Shown here: positions 28,647 to 37,201 of the stretch, one piece after another
How positions within the stretch are numbered: position 1 is the stretch's first letter
Layout of the letters: each line of letters starts with the position of its first letter
Assembly (NCBI GenBank): GCA_964235705.1
Contig: CAXSDP010000002.1
Coordinates: forward strand, 62,001 to 126,000
From: RH-AL1 sp964235705
GTDB taxonomy: Bacteria > Pseudomonadota > Alphaproteobacteria > Rhizobiales > Beijerinckiaceae
DNA: 64,000 nucleotides
Reading direction: 5' to 3'
Made by a program: the position numbers and the translations under genes
The notes under the pieces: generated by a model
The model's input: only the letters and a program-made list of their open reading frames with translations
Database searches by the model: none
What the model was told of the DNA's origin: nothing

Positions 28647-28973
28647 CTAGATGCCGGAACCGCCGGCCTCCTCGTCGTTGCGTGGCAGCGGCGGCAGGTG
28701 GGGCTTCAGGCCCGGTCCGCGGACGGGCGGTATCGACGCCGGCAGCGGCATCCAGAACGACACTTCCCAATCATCGTAGAAAATCGCGCAGTCATGACTC
28801 GACTCTGTCGACACCCAGCACGGCTCGGCGGTGGCCTTGCCGGGCGTCGTCCAGCGCACGACGTCCACGTCTGCCGGTCCTTGCTCGCCGGCGCGGGTGA
28901 CGACCAGGATGCGCGTTCCGTCCTTGGGCGCGCTCGCCATCAGACTCCAGCCCTTCAACGCGTCATCGCTCAT
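28647..28973 (-). CDS. Conserved hypothetical protein with an APKDGT motif
   Basis: 108 residues. The segment LMASAPKDGTRILVVTRAGE, followed by a Trp/Pro-rich end (DDWEVSFWMPLPASIPP), belongs to a widespread family of short proteins (METAPKDG-type) seen in phages and alphaproteobacteria; its function is unknown. ATG 28973 begins MSDDALKGWSLMASAP, the family-typical start. It heads the three-frame set that continues with the interrupted frame and the small Cys protein. Confidence 0.6.
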   Translation of the reverse strand: MSDDALKGWSLMASAPKDGTRILVVTRAGEQGPADVDVVRWTTPGKATAEPCWVSTESSHDCAIFYDDWEVSFWMPLPASIPPVRGPGLKPHLPPLPRNDEEAGGSGI

Positions 28974-29053
28974 CGGTGAGGCCTCCCTTACCATGACGAC
29001 GCCGCCCCAAAGCGGGGGGCAAGGGCGCCGCCTTGGTTTCAAACCACGTCGCC

Positions 29054-30088
29054 TTAACGTGACAGCGAGGCGAACGCGTTGGCGACGTGCGAATAAAGTT
29101 CGAGGTCGCGTTCGAGCAGGAGTTCGACGTCGCGGATCTCCCGCAGCCGCGCGCCGAGTTCCGTCACGCGGGAGTACTCCGTCATCACCGGCACCGACGC
29201 CTCGTCCAATCCCAGCAGCTGGCAGAGCCCGTGGGAGAAGTCGGTCGCTTCCGATCGCAAGCCGACGATCTCGAAGGCGGCGAGCGAACCCAGCGCCGTG
29301 GCGACGCTCGTGGAGGTGGGCAGCTCGTCCATGGTGGAGGCGGTCATCTGGCGCACCACCGGGTTCGCGAGGATACCGAAAACCTCCGGCGACGCGCGCT
29401 TGAAGAACCTCTTGACCGATGCTTCGTCGAAGCGCTGGATTTCCTCCAGTTCCGCGATCACGGGCGCGAAGCTTATGGTGTCACGCGGCCCGAGCAGTTC
29501 CTGGGCCTGCGCGCCGACGTTCTTCAGGATGATCAAGCGTTCCGCGAGTTCGTCGTAAGGGTCGCGGAACATCGCGATCGCCTTGATGTCCTGGGTGAGA
29601 TAGTACTCGAAGTTCTTGACGAGTAGGCGCCCGCTGATGAACAGCGACTTGCTCTTGTTGTTGAATGTTTGCGTCGACGTCTCGAGTCCCTGACGGTCGA
29701 TGCCCTTGTACCAGTACTGGAAGCGCGACTGCAGGGCGTCGTCGATCCGCCAGAGCGGGAGCAGGTGGGTTTCCAGGCGGAACATGGTCACGTCGGTGAA
29801 CATGTCCGCCCTCCGGCGACGATAAACGATCAGTCCCGTCGCCGCGTCCAGGATCTCGAGGTCGGCGTGGGACGCGAGGTCGGGGATGATGTCGGCGCCG
29901 ATGTTGAAGCCGCACAAACCGGTGTGGCGGCCGGCGGCCACGATCGCGGGACGCTGCTCGTTCGCCGTCACCGTCGCGAGCTCGACGCCGTTCGCCTTGA
30001 CGTGCACGGAGGCCGCCGTGCCCGCGGAATCCGGGACGACGTAGAGCTTGATCGTCGAGCCTTGATCTTCCTCAACACTGAAAAGCAT
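29054..30088 (-). CDS. Sulfotransferase-like protein with N-terminal beta-rich region
   Basis: 344 residues. The C-terminal two thirds follow the order of sulfotransferase-fold proteins: IKAIAMFRDPYDELAERLII (position of the 3'-phosphate-binding RDP motif), then ILANPVVRQMT, AFEIVGLRSEATDFSHGLCQ and the final ELLLERDLELYSHVANAF, which is how many of these enzymes end. The 5'-phosphosulfate loop is not obvious. The first 100 residues are strand-like and do not match a domain I know. Similar hypothetical genes occur in Methylobacterium-type genomes. Substrate cannot be inferred. Confidence 0.5.
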   Translation of the reverse strand: MLFSVEEDQGSTIKLYVVPDSAGTAASVHVKANGVELATVTANEQRPAIVAAGRHTGLCGFNIGADIIPDLASHADLEILDAATGLIVYRRRRADMFTDVTMFRLETHLLPLWRIDDALQSRFQYWYKGIDRQGLETSTQTFNNKSKSLFISGRLLVKNFEYYLTQDIKAIAMFRDPYDELAERLIILKNVGAQAQELLGPRDTISFAPVIAELEEIQRFDEASVKRFFKRASPEVFGILANPVVRQMTASTMDELPTSTSVATALGSLAAFEIVGLRSEATDFSHGLCQLLGLDEASVPVMTEYSRVTELGARLREIRDVELLLERDLELYSHVANAFASLSR

Positions 30089-30245
30089 GAAGTCGGTCTG
30101 GCCTTAGGGTAGGTCGGGTGGCGCGACGCGCGACCATACCCTGATACGGGGTGACCGACGCAAAGGAAAGCCGGCGCCGGTGCGGCTGGGCCGGATCCAC
30201 GAAGAGGTTTGACGGGACGCTTGGGGAACTTTGGCGGCGGAGCTT

Positions 30246-30323
30246 TGGTCGGAGTGGCGGGATTCGAACCCACGACCCCTTGTCCCCCAGACAAGTGCGC
30301 TAACCGGGCTGCGCTACACTCCG
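30246..30323 (-). tRNA. tRNA-Pro (GGG anticodon)
   Basis: On the minus strand CGGAGTG (acceptor) pairs with CACTCCG, the D arm is GTAGCGCAGCCCGGTTAGCGC, and the anticodon stem CTTGT/ACAAG encloses loop CTGGGGG with anticodon GGG. The T loop is GGTTCGAATCC. The 3' CCA is encoded. It follows the merR gene, as in many Hyphomicrobiales. Confidence 0.96.
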
Positions 30324-30414
30324 ACTGCCGCCCTTATAGAGAAGCCCTGCCGCCTCTGCAAACGACCCCGGGGCGGAAAAGCGAGTTTGGCCATGATTCG
30401 TCCGGGCCGCCCGC

Positions 30415-30966
30415 TCATCGAACGGCCCGTAGGATGGCGAGGCATTCCTCCACGATCGCCAGGGCCTCGCGCATGGCGCCATCGTCGTCGGACATCGCCG
30501 CGCGCGGATCGGGTATGGCGGAAGCCGATGCGGCCAGCGCCGGATCAAGTGGCGCGATGGGAAACGTGTCGGGGGCCGATCCTGCTTGACGATCGTCGTC
30601 ATGCCGCGCCGGGTCACGGGTCGCCTCCGCGCCGATCGGTCGGAGGCCGTCATCCTCCCCATCGGGATCCTCGACGAGCCGAGGCTCGGCGCCGAAGGAC
30701 GAGCCTTCGCCGCTCAAGCGCCTCACACCCTGCTCCTTCAGCAAGCGTTGGACGCCCTTGATCGTGTACCCTTCCTCGTAGAGGAGCTGCCGGATCGTGC
30801 GCAGCAGCACCGTGTCGGCGGGACGGTAATAGCGTCGGCCACCCGCCCGCTTCAGCGGACGGATCTGCGGGAAACGCGTTTCCCAGAAACGCAGGACATG
30901 CTGCGGTAGCCTGAGGTCCTCGGCGACCTCGCTTATGGTGCGGAACGCGTCCGCGCTCTTCTCCAC
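30415..30966 (-). CDS. MerR family transcriptional regulator
   Basis: 183 residues with an N-terminal MerR winged helix: FRTISEVAEDLRLPQHVLRF, WETRFPQIRPLKRAGGRRYY and YTIKGVQRLLKEQG. The rest is acidic and disordered with a helical end (ALAIVEECLAILRAVR). No effector domain or Cys cluster is present. GTG 30966, with AGGAG 11 bases upstream, is chosen over ATG 31041, which lacks a ribosome site; homologues start at this point. It lies 91 bases after ihfA, the standard neighbour, and targets are unknown. Confidence 0.88.
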   Translation of the reverse strand: MEKSADAFRTISEVAEDLRLPQHVLRFWETRFPQIRPLKRAGGRRYYRPADTVLLRTIRQLLYEEGYTIKGVQRLLKEQGVRRLSGEGSSFGAEPRLVEDPDGEDDGLRPIGAEATRDPARHDDDRQAGSAPDTFPIAPLDPALAASASAIPDPRAAMSDDDGAMREALAIVEECLAILRAVR

Positions 30967-31057
30967 GGCGCTTCGATCTCCTGTCCGCCGAAGCGCGAGC
31001 GATGACCGAGCACCAGCCGCCGGAACCTCGACGATTGCCATGCGCGGGGATCACAAT

Positions 31058-31480
31058 TCACATGTCGTCGACCGGGATCGGCTCGCTGTTCATGTGCGCC
31101 TTCAGCACGTTGGACGGTTTGAACACGAGGACGCGCCGCTGCATGATCGGGACCTCGACGCCCGTCTTCGGGTTGCGCCCGATCCGTTCGCCCTTGTCCC
31201 GCACGACGAACGAGCCGAACGAGGACAACTTCACCGTTTCCCCGAGCGCAAGGCTGTCGATCATCTCGTTCAGCACCATCTCGACGAGGGTGGCGGATTC
31301 CTTGCGGGACAGGCCGACACGCTTGTAGACGGCCTCGGCCAGATTCACGCGCGTCACCGTCTGCGGCACGCTCACGATCGGCGCCTCCGGCTCTCCCGCG
31401 TGTCGGGACAAGGGCGGCGCAGTCACCTCCCCTCTCTTCGGCGGGGCGTTTCGCAGGGAGGGTGAAGATGCGTCGGACAT
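31058..31480 (-). CDS. ihfA: Integration host factor alpha subunit
   Basis: DNA-bending nucleoid protein. The DNABII core is TVTRVNLAEAVYKRVGLSRK, LVEMVLNEMIDSLALGETVK, LSSFGSFVVRDKGERIGRNP and the intercalating arm RNPKTGVEVPIMQRRVLVFKP. About 40 extra residues (Ser/Pro-rich) precede the core, so the protein is 140 residues against the usual 100. The ATG at 31480 is the only good start in that extension, though a later non-ATG start is possible. It lies between fabH and merR as in relatives. Confidence 0.93.
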   Translation of the reverse strand: MSDASSPSLRNAPPKRGEVTAPPLSRHAGEPEAPIVSVPQTVTRVNLAEAVYKRVGLSRKESATLVEMVLNEMIDSLALGETVKLSSFGSFVVRDKGERIGRNPKTGVEVPIMQRRVLVFKPSNVLKAHMNSEPIPVDDM

Positions 31481-31623
31481 AAGATCACCGGTTCTCGGCT
31501 GAAGGCCTGTTCGGACCGCACGCGACGACTTGCGCGCACCCCGACGCCGATCCACCGGCGAAACTGAACAAAAACATCAATGGACGCAAGATCTTGACAG
31601 CCGAATTAACGCTCGGCTCCAGC

Positions 31624-32616
31624 TCACCAGCGAATCAGGGCCGCTCCCCAGGTGAAACCACCGCCCATGGCCTCGATCATCACGAGGTCGCCTCGCCTGA
31701 TGCGCCCGTCCTCGATGGCCACGGACAACGCGAGGGGGATCGAGGCCGCCGAGGTGTTGGCGTGCCGGTCGACGGTGACGACGACCTTCGATGATGCGAT
31801 GCCAAGCTTGTCCGCGGAGGCGTCGATGATGCGGCGATTGGCTTGATGGGGAACGAACCAGTCGAGGTCCGCCGCGCTCGTGCCCGTCGCGGCGAAGGCG
31901 TCGGTGACGACGTCGGTCACCATGCCGACGGCGTGGCGGAAGACCTCCTTGCCGGCCATGCGCAGGTGGCCCGTGGTCCGTGACGTGGAGGGACCGCCGT
32001 CGACGTAGAGTTTCTCACGGTGGCGCCCGTCGGACCGAAGGTGCGATGTCAGGACGCCACGATCATGCAACGTGCCCTCGCCCGACCTCGCTTCGAGGAT
32101 CAGGGCCGCCGCGCCGTCGCCGAACAGGACGCAGGTGGTGCGGTCCTCCCAGTCGAGGAGCCGGGAGAAGGTTTCCGCACCGATCACCAGCGCGCGCCTG
32201 TGCGAACCGGAGGAGAGGAATTTGTCGGCGGTCGCCACGGCGAAGACGAAGCCGGAACAGACTGCCTGCAGGTCGAAGGCCGCGCCGCCGGTCATCCCGA
32301 GACCGGCCTGGATCTGCGTCGCGACGGAGGGGAACGTGAAGTCGGGCGTCGACGTCGCCACGATGACGAGGTCGATGTCATCGGCCGACAGATGGGCGTT
32401 CGCGAGCGCCGCGCGCGCCGCCTTCAGGCCCAGCACAGACGTCGTCTCGTCGGGCGCGGCGATGTGGCGTCGGGTGATCCCGGTCCGCTGGACGATCCAC
32501 TCGTCCGAAGTGTCGAGCCGCTCCGCGAGATCCTTGTTGGCCACCACGTCGGCGGGAAGGTAGGCCCCGACCCCCGCCACGACGGAGCGCAAACGACGCG
32601 AAGGCGATTGTGTCAC
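31624..32616 (-). CDS. fabH: Beta-ketoacyl-ACP synthase III
   Basis: Starts type II fatty acid synthesis by condensing an acyl-CoA with malonyl-ACP. The catalytic triad is Cys120 (LQAVCSGFVF), His257 (WFVPHQANRRI) and Asn287 (RHANTSAAS), and the C-terminal GGGFTWGAALIRW is typical. 330 residues. The start is GTG 32616, overlapping the plsX stop as GTGA, so it is coupled to plsX. The run DUF177–plsX–fabH–ihfA–merR is a standard alphaproteobacterial operon; rpmF is missing. Confidence 0.97.
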   Translation of the reverse strand: MTQSPSRRLRSVVAGVGAYLPADVVANKDLAERLDTSDEWIVQRTGITRRHIAAPDETTSVLGLKAARAALANAHLSADDIDLVIVATSTPDFTFPSVATQIQAGLGMTGGAAFDLQAVCSGFVFAVATADKFLSSGSHRRALVIGAETFSRLLDWEDRTTCVLFGDGAAALILEARSGEGTLHDRGVLTSHLRSDGRHREKLYVDGGPSTSRTTGHLRMAGKEVFRHAVGMVTDVVTDAFAATGTSAADLDWFVPHQANRRIIDASADKLGIASSKVVVTVDRHANTSAASIPLALSVAIEDGRIRRGDLVMIEAMGGGFTWGAALIRW

Positions 32617-33770
32617 GTGCGATCGGTCCTCGCGACCTCTAACGGCACCGATACGTCGAATGCCTGATCCCCAACGGCCTGATCCGCCGGCAACGATCCT
32701 TTAGGCGAACGGATGGAGGACGTCGAGGCCACCCCTTCGACGCCCTCGGACGACGACGCCGGCGCCAGCATGTCGCGGATCTTGGCGAGCAGATGGTGGT
32801 GAACCATGGCGTGCCCCAAATCGATCGCCCTCGCCGTACCAACGTCATCCATGCCACCATGGCTCTTGATGACCACCCCGTTGAGGCCGAGGAACACACC
32901 GCCGTTGACGTGGCGCACGTCCATCTGGTCGCGGAGCGCCGTGAAGGCCGGTTTCGCGATCAGGTATCCGATCTTGGCGCGCAACGAGCCGGCCATCGCC
33001 GCGCGGATGTACTGGCCGACCTGCCGGGCCGTCCCTTCCGCCGTCTTCAAGGCGATGTTGCCGCTGAACCCTTCCGTGACCACCACGTCGACCGTGCCAC
33101 GACCGATGTCGTCGCCCTCCACGAAACCGTGGTAGGCGAGCCCGACAGGCTCCGTCTCGCGGAGCAGGCGCGAGGCGGCCCTCACCTCCTCGGCCCCCTT
33201 CACCTCCTCGACCCCCACGTTGAGCAGCCCGACCGTGGGACGTTCGACGTCGAGGACGATCCGGGCCATTGCCGCCCCCATGATGGCGAGGTCGACGAGC
33301 GTGCGCGCGTCCGCCCCGATCGAGGCGCCGACATCGAGCACGATGGAGCGCCCGCGCATCGTCGGCCAGATCGCCGCGATCGCCGGCCTGTCGATTTGGT
33401 GCATCGTGTGCAGGCACACCTTGGCCATGGCCATCAATGCGCCGGTGTTGCCGGCGGACACGGCGACATCCGCCTTCCCCTTTTTCACCGCGTCGATCGC
33501 CAGCCACATCGACGAATGGCGCCGGCCGGCGCGCAAGGCTTGGCTCGGCTTGGCGTCCATCGCCACCGCGATGTCGGTATGGTGGATGGTGGAGGCGGCG
33601 GCGAGCGCCGGACACGCGGCAAGCAACGGGGCGATCTCGCCCTCCCTGCCGACGAAGACGAAGCGGAGGTCGGGATGACGCGAAAGCGACAGCGCGGCAC
33701 CGGCCACGATCACGGACGGACCGTGATCGCCGCCCATGGCGTCGAGGGCGATCCTCACCGGCGCCGTCAT
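32613..33770 (-). CDS. plsX: Phosphate acyltransferase PlsX
   Basis: Makes acyl-phosphate from acyl-ACP for phospholipid synthesis by PlsY. Motifs: IALDAMGGDHGPSVIVAGA, SAGNTGALMAMA, LDVGASIGADARTLVDLAIM, GLLNVGVEEVKG and VVVTEGFSGNIALKTAEG. After the family core (about 340 residues) there is an extra tail of about 40 residues rich in Ser, Pro and Val (ASSSEGVEGVASTSS...), giving 385 residues. Start at ATG 33770 is followed at once by the conserved N-terminus. Coupled to fabH downstream. Confidence 0.96.
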   Translation of the reverse strand: MTAPVRIALDAMGGDHGPSVIVAGAALSLSRHPDLRFVFVGREGEIAPLLAACPALAAASTIHHTDIAVAMDAKPSQALRAGRRHSSMWLAIDAVKKGKADVAVSAGNTGALMAMAKVCLHTMHQIDRPAIAAIWPTMRGRSIVLDVGASIGADARTLVDLAIMGAAMARIVLDVERPTVGLLNVGVEEVKGAEEVRAASRLLRETEPVGLAYHGFVEGDDIGRGTVDVVVTEGFSGNIALKTAEGTARQVGQYIRAAMAGSLRAKIGYLIAKPAFTALRDQMDVRHVNGGVFLGLNGVVIKSHGGMDDVGTARAIDLGHAMVHHHLLAKIRDMLAPASSSEGVEGVASTSSIRSPKGSLPADQAVGDQAFDVSVPLEVARTDRT

Positions 33771-33831
33771 CGCGTGACCGAGCCGCCGCTGTGCGTGCGG
33801 CGGCGAGTCGTGGCGTACTGGGCAGCCACGA

Positions 33832-34467
33832 TCACGGCCGATCCTTGAGGCGGGCGAGTTCGGCGAAGGCGGTCGGCTCCGGGGCGTCATCATGTCCGAC
33901 GATGCCGTCGAACGCGACACCAGGCTTCCTCGGATAAGGATCGAGCGCCAGCACCAGGAACTCCAAGGCGACGGCGCCGAGATCGATCTTTCCATCGAGG
34001 ATCGGATCGGGTGGGTCGGGCTGATCGTCGCCGAGGGCGGGCGGGGGCGCCGCCACGCGCGAGGGGCGCGCGCGCCGCTCCGGCTCGCCGTGACGAGCGC
34101 GCCGAGGAATGTCGGCCTCGTACCAATCATCGAGCGCCCCGGCCGTCGGGGCGAAGGTGAGGTCGATGTCCTGGGCTAGATCGCCCTCGAAGGGCTCGAG
34201 GCTGACGACGCAGACCTGCGTCACGCGCGCCACGAGGTCGCCGACGACCTCGACGCGTCCCCCGACCCTCGGCGTGATCTTGTAGGTCACGCGCAGGCTC
34301 GAGACGGAAGGCAGTCCGCATTCGGCGGCGATCGCCGAATAATCGGACGCCGCCGGTTCGATCGTCACCGAAACACCCTTCGCCGGTACGCTCGCGACGT
34401 CGAGTGGGCGAGAAAAGGCTCGGGGGCGGGGAGGCATCATGGAGTCGTGCGGTGCTGCCGTCTTCAT
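33832..34467 (-). CDS. DUF177 (YceD) domain protein
   Basis: 211 residues. DUF177 signatures include LRVTYKITPRVGGRVEVVGD, LVARVTQVCVVSLEPFEGDL and the late ALEFLVLALDPYPRKPG. The family occurs beside rpmF/plsX and is linked to ribosomal RNA or phospholipid enzyme expression in some bacteria; its job here is not known. A central Pro/Arg-rich insert separates the two conserved halves. ATG 34467 begins ten bases after the cbp3 stop; 34440 is an alternative. It precedes plsX. Confidence 0.88.
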   Translation of the reverse strand: MKTAAPHDSMMPPRPRAFSRPLDVASVPAKGVSVTIEPAASDYSAIAAECGLPSVSSLRVTYKITPRVGGRVEVVGDLVARVTQVCVVSLEPFEGDLAQDIDLTFAPTAGALDDWYEADIPRRARHGEPERRARPSRVAAPPPALGDDQPDPPDPILDGKIDLGAVALEFLVLALDPYPRKPGVAFDGIVGHDDAPEPTAFAELARLKDRP

Positions 34468-34477
34468 GGGATGTGTC

Positions 34478-35071
34478 TTAGATTCCAGTGGTCTCGACGC
34501 TGGGGATCCGAGGCGTCCTGTTGTCGTCGCGCGCCGCGTAGGCAGCGGGGTCGGCTAATGGAAGCGCGCCATCCACGAAGGCTTGCGACTCCACGAAAGC
34601 TTGAAACGGTACATCGTCGAGGCGGATGGCACAGGCCGACACGTAGCGTGACAACGCGACACCATCGTGGCACCCGGCGTACACGTTGCGCGCCAAGACC
34701 CGCGCCAGCGTATCGGATCGGAACGCATCCTCGTAGGCGGCGCACCGTCCGCCGAAGGCCTCCGCCATCACCTTCATGCGCTTAGGCACGCTCGTGTCAC
34801 CAACCCCCATCTCGCGCAGCATGCGATCGAAATGCGCGAACACGGTGTCGACGAGGTGCTGCGCCATGTCAGGACCCGGCGTGGGAGCGTCCCGCAAGCG
34901 GCGCAACACGAGGGCGGCGTGCAACGTCAGGCACTCGAACCGGCCCTCGAACGTATCTGGTACGGCGAGATCGGCGTACAAGGCCGGTTGACGAGCGGCG
35001 GCGACGATCGCGCGGTACAATCGATCAACGACGAGGGTGTTGGTGGAGCGGCGAAACAGACCGAGGATCAT
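34478..35071 (-). CDS. Ubiquinol-cytochrome c chaperone (CBP3) family protein
   Basis: 197 residues of the UbiC-chaperone family, homologous to mitochondrial CBP3, which assists assembly of cytochrome b in complex III. Seen: MILGLFRRSTNTLVVDRLYR, VPDTFEGRFECLTLHAALVL, DTVFAHFDRMLREMGVGD and VPKRMKVMAEAFGGRCAAYE. ATG 35071 is the family start; the frame is open upstream through a tandem array that would read as five-residue repeats. It is divergent from bamE and followed by DUF177 ten bases on, the order known from Hyphomicrobiales. Confidence 0.9.
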   Translation of the reverse strand: MILGLFRRSTNTLVVDRLYRAIVAAARQPALYADLAVPDTFEGRFECLTLHAALVLRRLRDAPTPGPDMAQHLVDTVFAHFDRMLREMGVGDTSVPKRMKVMAEAFGGRCAAYEDAFRSDTLARVLARNVYAGCHDGVALSRYVSACAIRLDDVPFQAFVESQAFVDGALPLADPAAYAARDDNRTPRIPSVETTGI

Positions 35072-35195
35072 CGAGCGGGACTCGCGCCTTTGACACCTTT
35101 TGGCCACTAGCGGTGGGCCAGCAACGTCGTTCGGCTTCCGCGGATGACACGGCCTGCTAAGACCATCGACCGACGAGACACGCACGGGAGGGCGA

Positions 35196-35240
35196 CTTGG
35201 CCTCACGCGACTTGAACTCACGCGGCTCGGCCTCACCTTG
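35196..35240. repeat. Three 15-bp tandem units upstream of cbp3
   Basis: CTTGGCCTCACGCGA, CTTGAACTCACGCGG and CTCGGCCTCACCTTG stand head to tail, 125 bases before the cbp3 start and 135 before bamE. The CTTGG-CCTCAC core is the same as in the array at 51840-51903. Confidence 0.85.
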
Positions 35241-35374
35241 CTTTCGTCACAAGCGGGGGTTAGGCATCGGAGGCGTCGAACGCAAGCGAAAGTTTCGATC
35301 GGTGAACGCACCGGGGCGAACCTGCCGACGCCGTCGCGTTCCGTCGAAGATGCTCCGCCGAAGATGAGGTCGTC

Positions 35375-35944
35375 ATGCAAGCCACCCTCGCCGCCTCGAC
35401 CTTGGCGGCGCGATCGGGCCTGGGGTCGTCGAACCTGGGGCGATCGGACCTTGGCGGTTCGGTGACGAAGCGTGGCGCGGCAGCCGCTTTGGTCTCGACG
35501 CCCGCTCGCTTCGCGGCGCTCGCCCTTGCCTGCGGCCTGCTCGGCGGCTGCATAGGTTACGACGGTGACATCCAGCACGGCTACCAGTTCGACCAGCAAG
35601 CGGTCGCCGACGTCAAGACTGGTCAGACCGCCGAGCAAATCCTGGTGGCGCTCGGCTCCCCCTCGACAACCTCGACCGTGGGCGGCGACGCTTGGTACTA
35701 CATCTCGCAGAAGACGACCCGCGCGGTCGCCTTCATGTCGCCCAAGATCACCGACCGACACATCTACGCCGTCTACTTCGACAAGGGCAAGAAGGTCACG
35801 CGGGTGGCGAACTACGGCCTACAGGACGGCAAGGTCGTGAACTTCGCCGGCGGCGCGACGCCGACGCTCGGTGCCGACGGCACGTACTTGAAGAGCTTGT
35901 TCTTCAACTTCAACCCGCTCGGCGGCCTACTCCAGAAGAGCTGA
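35375..35944 (+). CDS. bamE: Outer-membrane protein assembly lipoprotein BamE
   Basis: SmpA/OmlA family lipoprotein that stabilises the BAM complex. The lipobox LLGGC puts the lipidated Cys at residue 59 from ATG 35375. Then come GYQFDQQAVADVKTGQTAEQ, ILVALGSPSTTSTVGGDAWY and VYFDKGKKVTRVANYGLQDG of the BamE fold. With ATG the signal peptide would carry about 30 extra residues encoded by a 15-bp array. GTG 35462 right after the array gives a normal 29-residue lipoprotein signal (TKRGAAAALVSTPARFAALA). GAGGT supports the ATG. The family and location are firm; the start is not. Confidence 0.92.
   Translation: MQATLAASTLAARSGLGSSNLGRSDLGGSVTKRGAAAALVSTPARFAALALACGLLGGCIGYDGDIQHGYQFDQQAVADVKTGQTAEQILVALGSPSTTSTVGGDAWYYISQKTTRAVAFMSPKITDRHIYAVYFDKGKKVTRVANYGLQDGKVVNFAGGATPTLGADGTYLKSLFFNFNPLGGLLQKS
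35397..35460. repeat. 15-bp tandem array at the start of bamE
   Basis: Units CGGGCCTGGGGTCGT, CGAACCTGGGGCGAT and CGGACCTTGGCGGTT, preceded by an 18-base variant (CGACCTTGGCGGCGCGAT). The last unit plus one base matches 15067-15082 exactly over 16 bases. If translated it gives Gly/Ser-rich pentapeptides ending in Leu (GSSNL, GRSDL). Confidence 0.85.
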
Positions 35945-36009
35945 GCACGCGGCTCGAACGACAGGGGCCTCGCCGGAACGCTAGCTTGCGCCTTTGACAG
36001 GTCACCGCC

Positions 36010-37104
36010 TCAGAGCGGTGGCTCATAACTCGTGATCTCGATCCCGAAGCCGGACAGGCCGACGTAGGTGAGCGGCGTCGAGGTTCGCAAGCGGATGGAG
36101 ATGACGCCCAAGTCCCGTAGGATTTGCGCGCCGAGGCCGACTTCGCGCCACTGTTGCGTCCGCAGCGTTTCCGAATCGACCGCTTGGAAACCCGATCGCA
36201 CAGGAACACCTGCCGCGCCTTCGCGCAGGTAGATCAGGACACCACTTCCCTCGGCGCGGAAGCGGGCTAGGACTCGCCTGATCTCCGAGCCACCCTTGAT
36301 GACGTCGGCGACGATGTCCGCCCGGTGCAGCCGGGTCGGAACGTCACGACCATCGCCGAGATCACCGTGCACGAAGGCGAAATGCTGGACCGGATCGAAG
36401 CTCGTCACATAGACGTAGCCGGTAAGCTTGCAACCATCGGCCTCGACCGGAAAGGTCGCGATGCGCTCGACGAGTTTCTCGCGCGCCTGCCGGTAGGCGA
36501 TCAGGTCGGCGACCGAGATGCGTTTGATCCCGTGCCTCTCGGCGAAAGCCGTGATCTGCGCGCCGACCATCACGGTGCCGTCGTCGTTGGCCAGTTCGCA
36601 GATAACGCCAACCGGTGGGAGGTTGGCGAGGCGGCACAGATCGACCGCCGCCTCCGTGTGGCCGGAGCGCATCAGGACGCCTCCTTCCCGCGCGATGAGC
36701 GGGAAGACGTGTCCTGGCCGGACGAAGTCGCCCCAGCCCATGTTCCCGTTGGCGAGCGCGCGGACCGTGTTGGTGCGCTGCTCGGCGGAAATGCCGGTGG
36801 TCAATCCGTGGCGCACGTCGACGGTGACGGTGAACGCTGTGCCGAGCGGCGCGTCGTTGGCGGCCACCATCGGGGAAAGGTGCAGGCGCTTGGCATCGTC
36901 CAACGTGATCGGCGCGCAGACGATGCCGCAGCAGTGGCGCACGATGAAGGCCATCTTCTCCGGCGTGCAGAGCGAGGCGGCGCAGACGAGGTCGCCCTCG
37001 TTCTCCCGGTCATCATCGTCGGTGACGATAATGAGTTCGCCTCGCGCGATGGCCTCGATGGCCTGCGCTATGGAGGAAACGACCGAGTGGGAATGGGTTG
37101 ACAC
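36010..37104 (-). CDS. ribB: 3,4-dihydroxy-2-butanone-4-phosphate synthase with degenerate GTP cyclohydrolase II domain
   Basis: Makes the four-carbon riboflavin precursor from ribulose 5-phosphate. The RibB half is complete: IIVTDDDDRENEGDLVCAAS, ISAEQRT, RPGHVFPLIAREGGVLMRSG and HTEAAVDLCRLA. The C-terminal half (about residues 208-364) has the RibA fold outline (FAFVHGDLGDG, LGAQILRDLGV) but lacks the zinc-binding cysteines and catalytic block, reading PTRLHRADIVADVIKGGS where the Cys cluster should be. GTP cyclohydrolase activity is therefore unlikely. GTG 37104 with AGAGG before it. No FMN riboswitch is recognisable upstream. Confidence 0.95.
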   Translation of the reverse strand: MSTHSHSVVSSIAQAIEAIARGELIIVTDDDDRENEGDLVCAASLCTPEKMAFIVRHCCGIVCAPITLDDAKRLHLSPMVAANDAPLGTAFTVTVDVRHGLTTGISAEQRTNTVRALANGNMGWGDFVRPGHVFPLIAREGGVLMRSGHTEAAVDLCRLANLPPVGVICELANDDGTVMVGAQITAFAERHGIKRISVADLIAYRQAREKLVERIATFPVEADGCKLTGYVYVTSFDPVQHFAFVHGDLGDGRDVPTRLHRADIVADVIKGGSEIRRVLARFRAEGSGVLIYLREGAAGVPVRSGFQAVDSETLRTQQWREVGLGAQILRDLGVISIRLRTSTPLTYVGLSGFGIEITSYEPPL

Positions 37105-37201
37105 GAGAACCTCTTCGTCAAACAGGCGGCTTCACGGTTCCACGCGACGGTCATCGCGAGGACCAAGCGGCCTAAACCTCGGGCGGTGCGGCTGGATCAT
37201 G

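Noticed and set aside
30966..31041. Upstream ATG of the MerR regulator
   Set aside because: No ribosome site and a Ser/Arg/Ala-rich non-conserved extension; GTG 30966 with AGGAG fits the family start.
35072..35761. Upstream extension of the cbp3 frame through the repeat array and into bamE
   Set aside because: The frame is open, but the family starts at MILGLF and the extension would overlap the divergent bamE gene in antisense.
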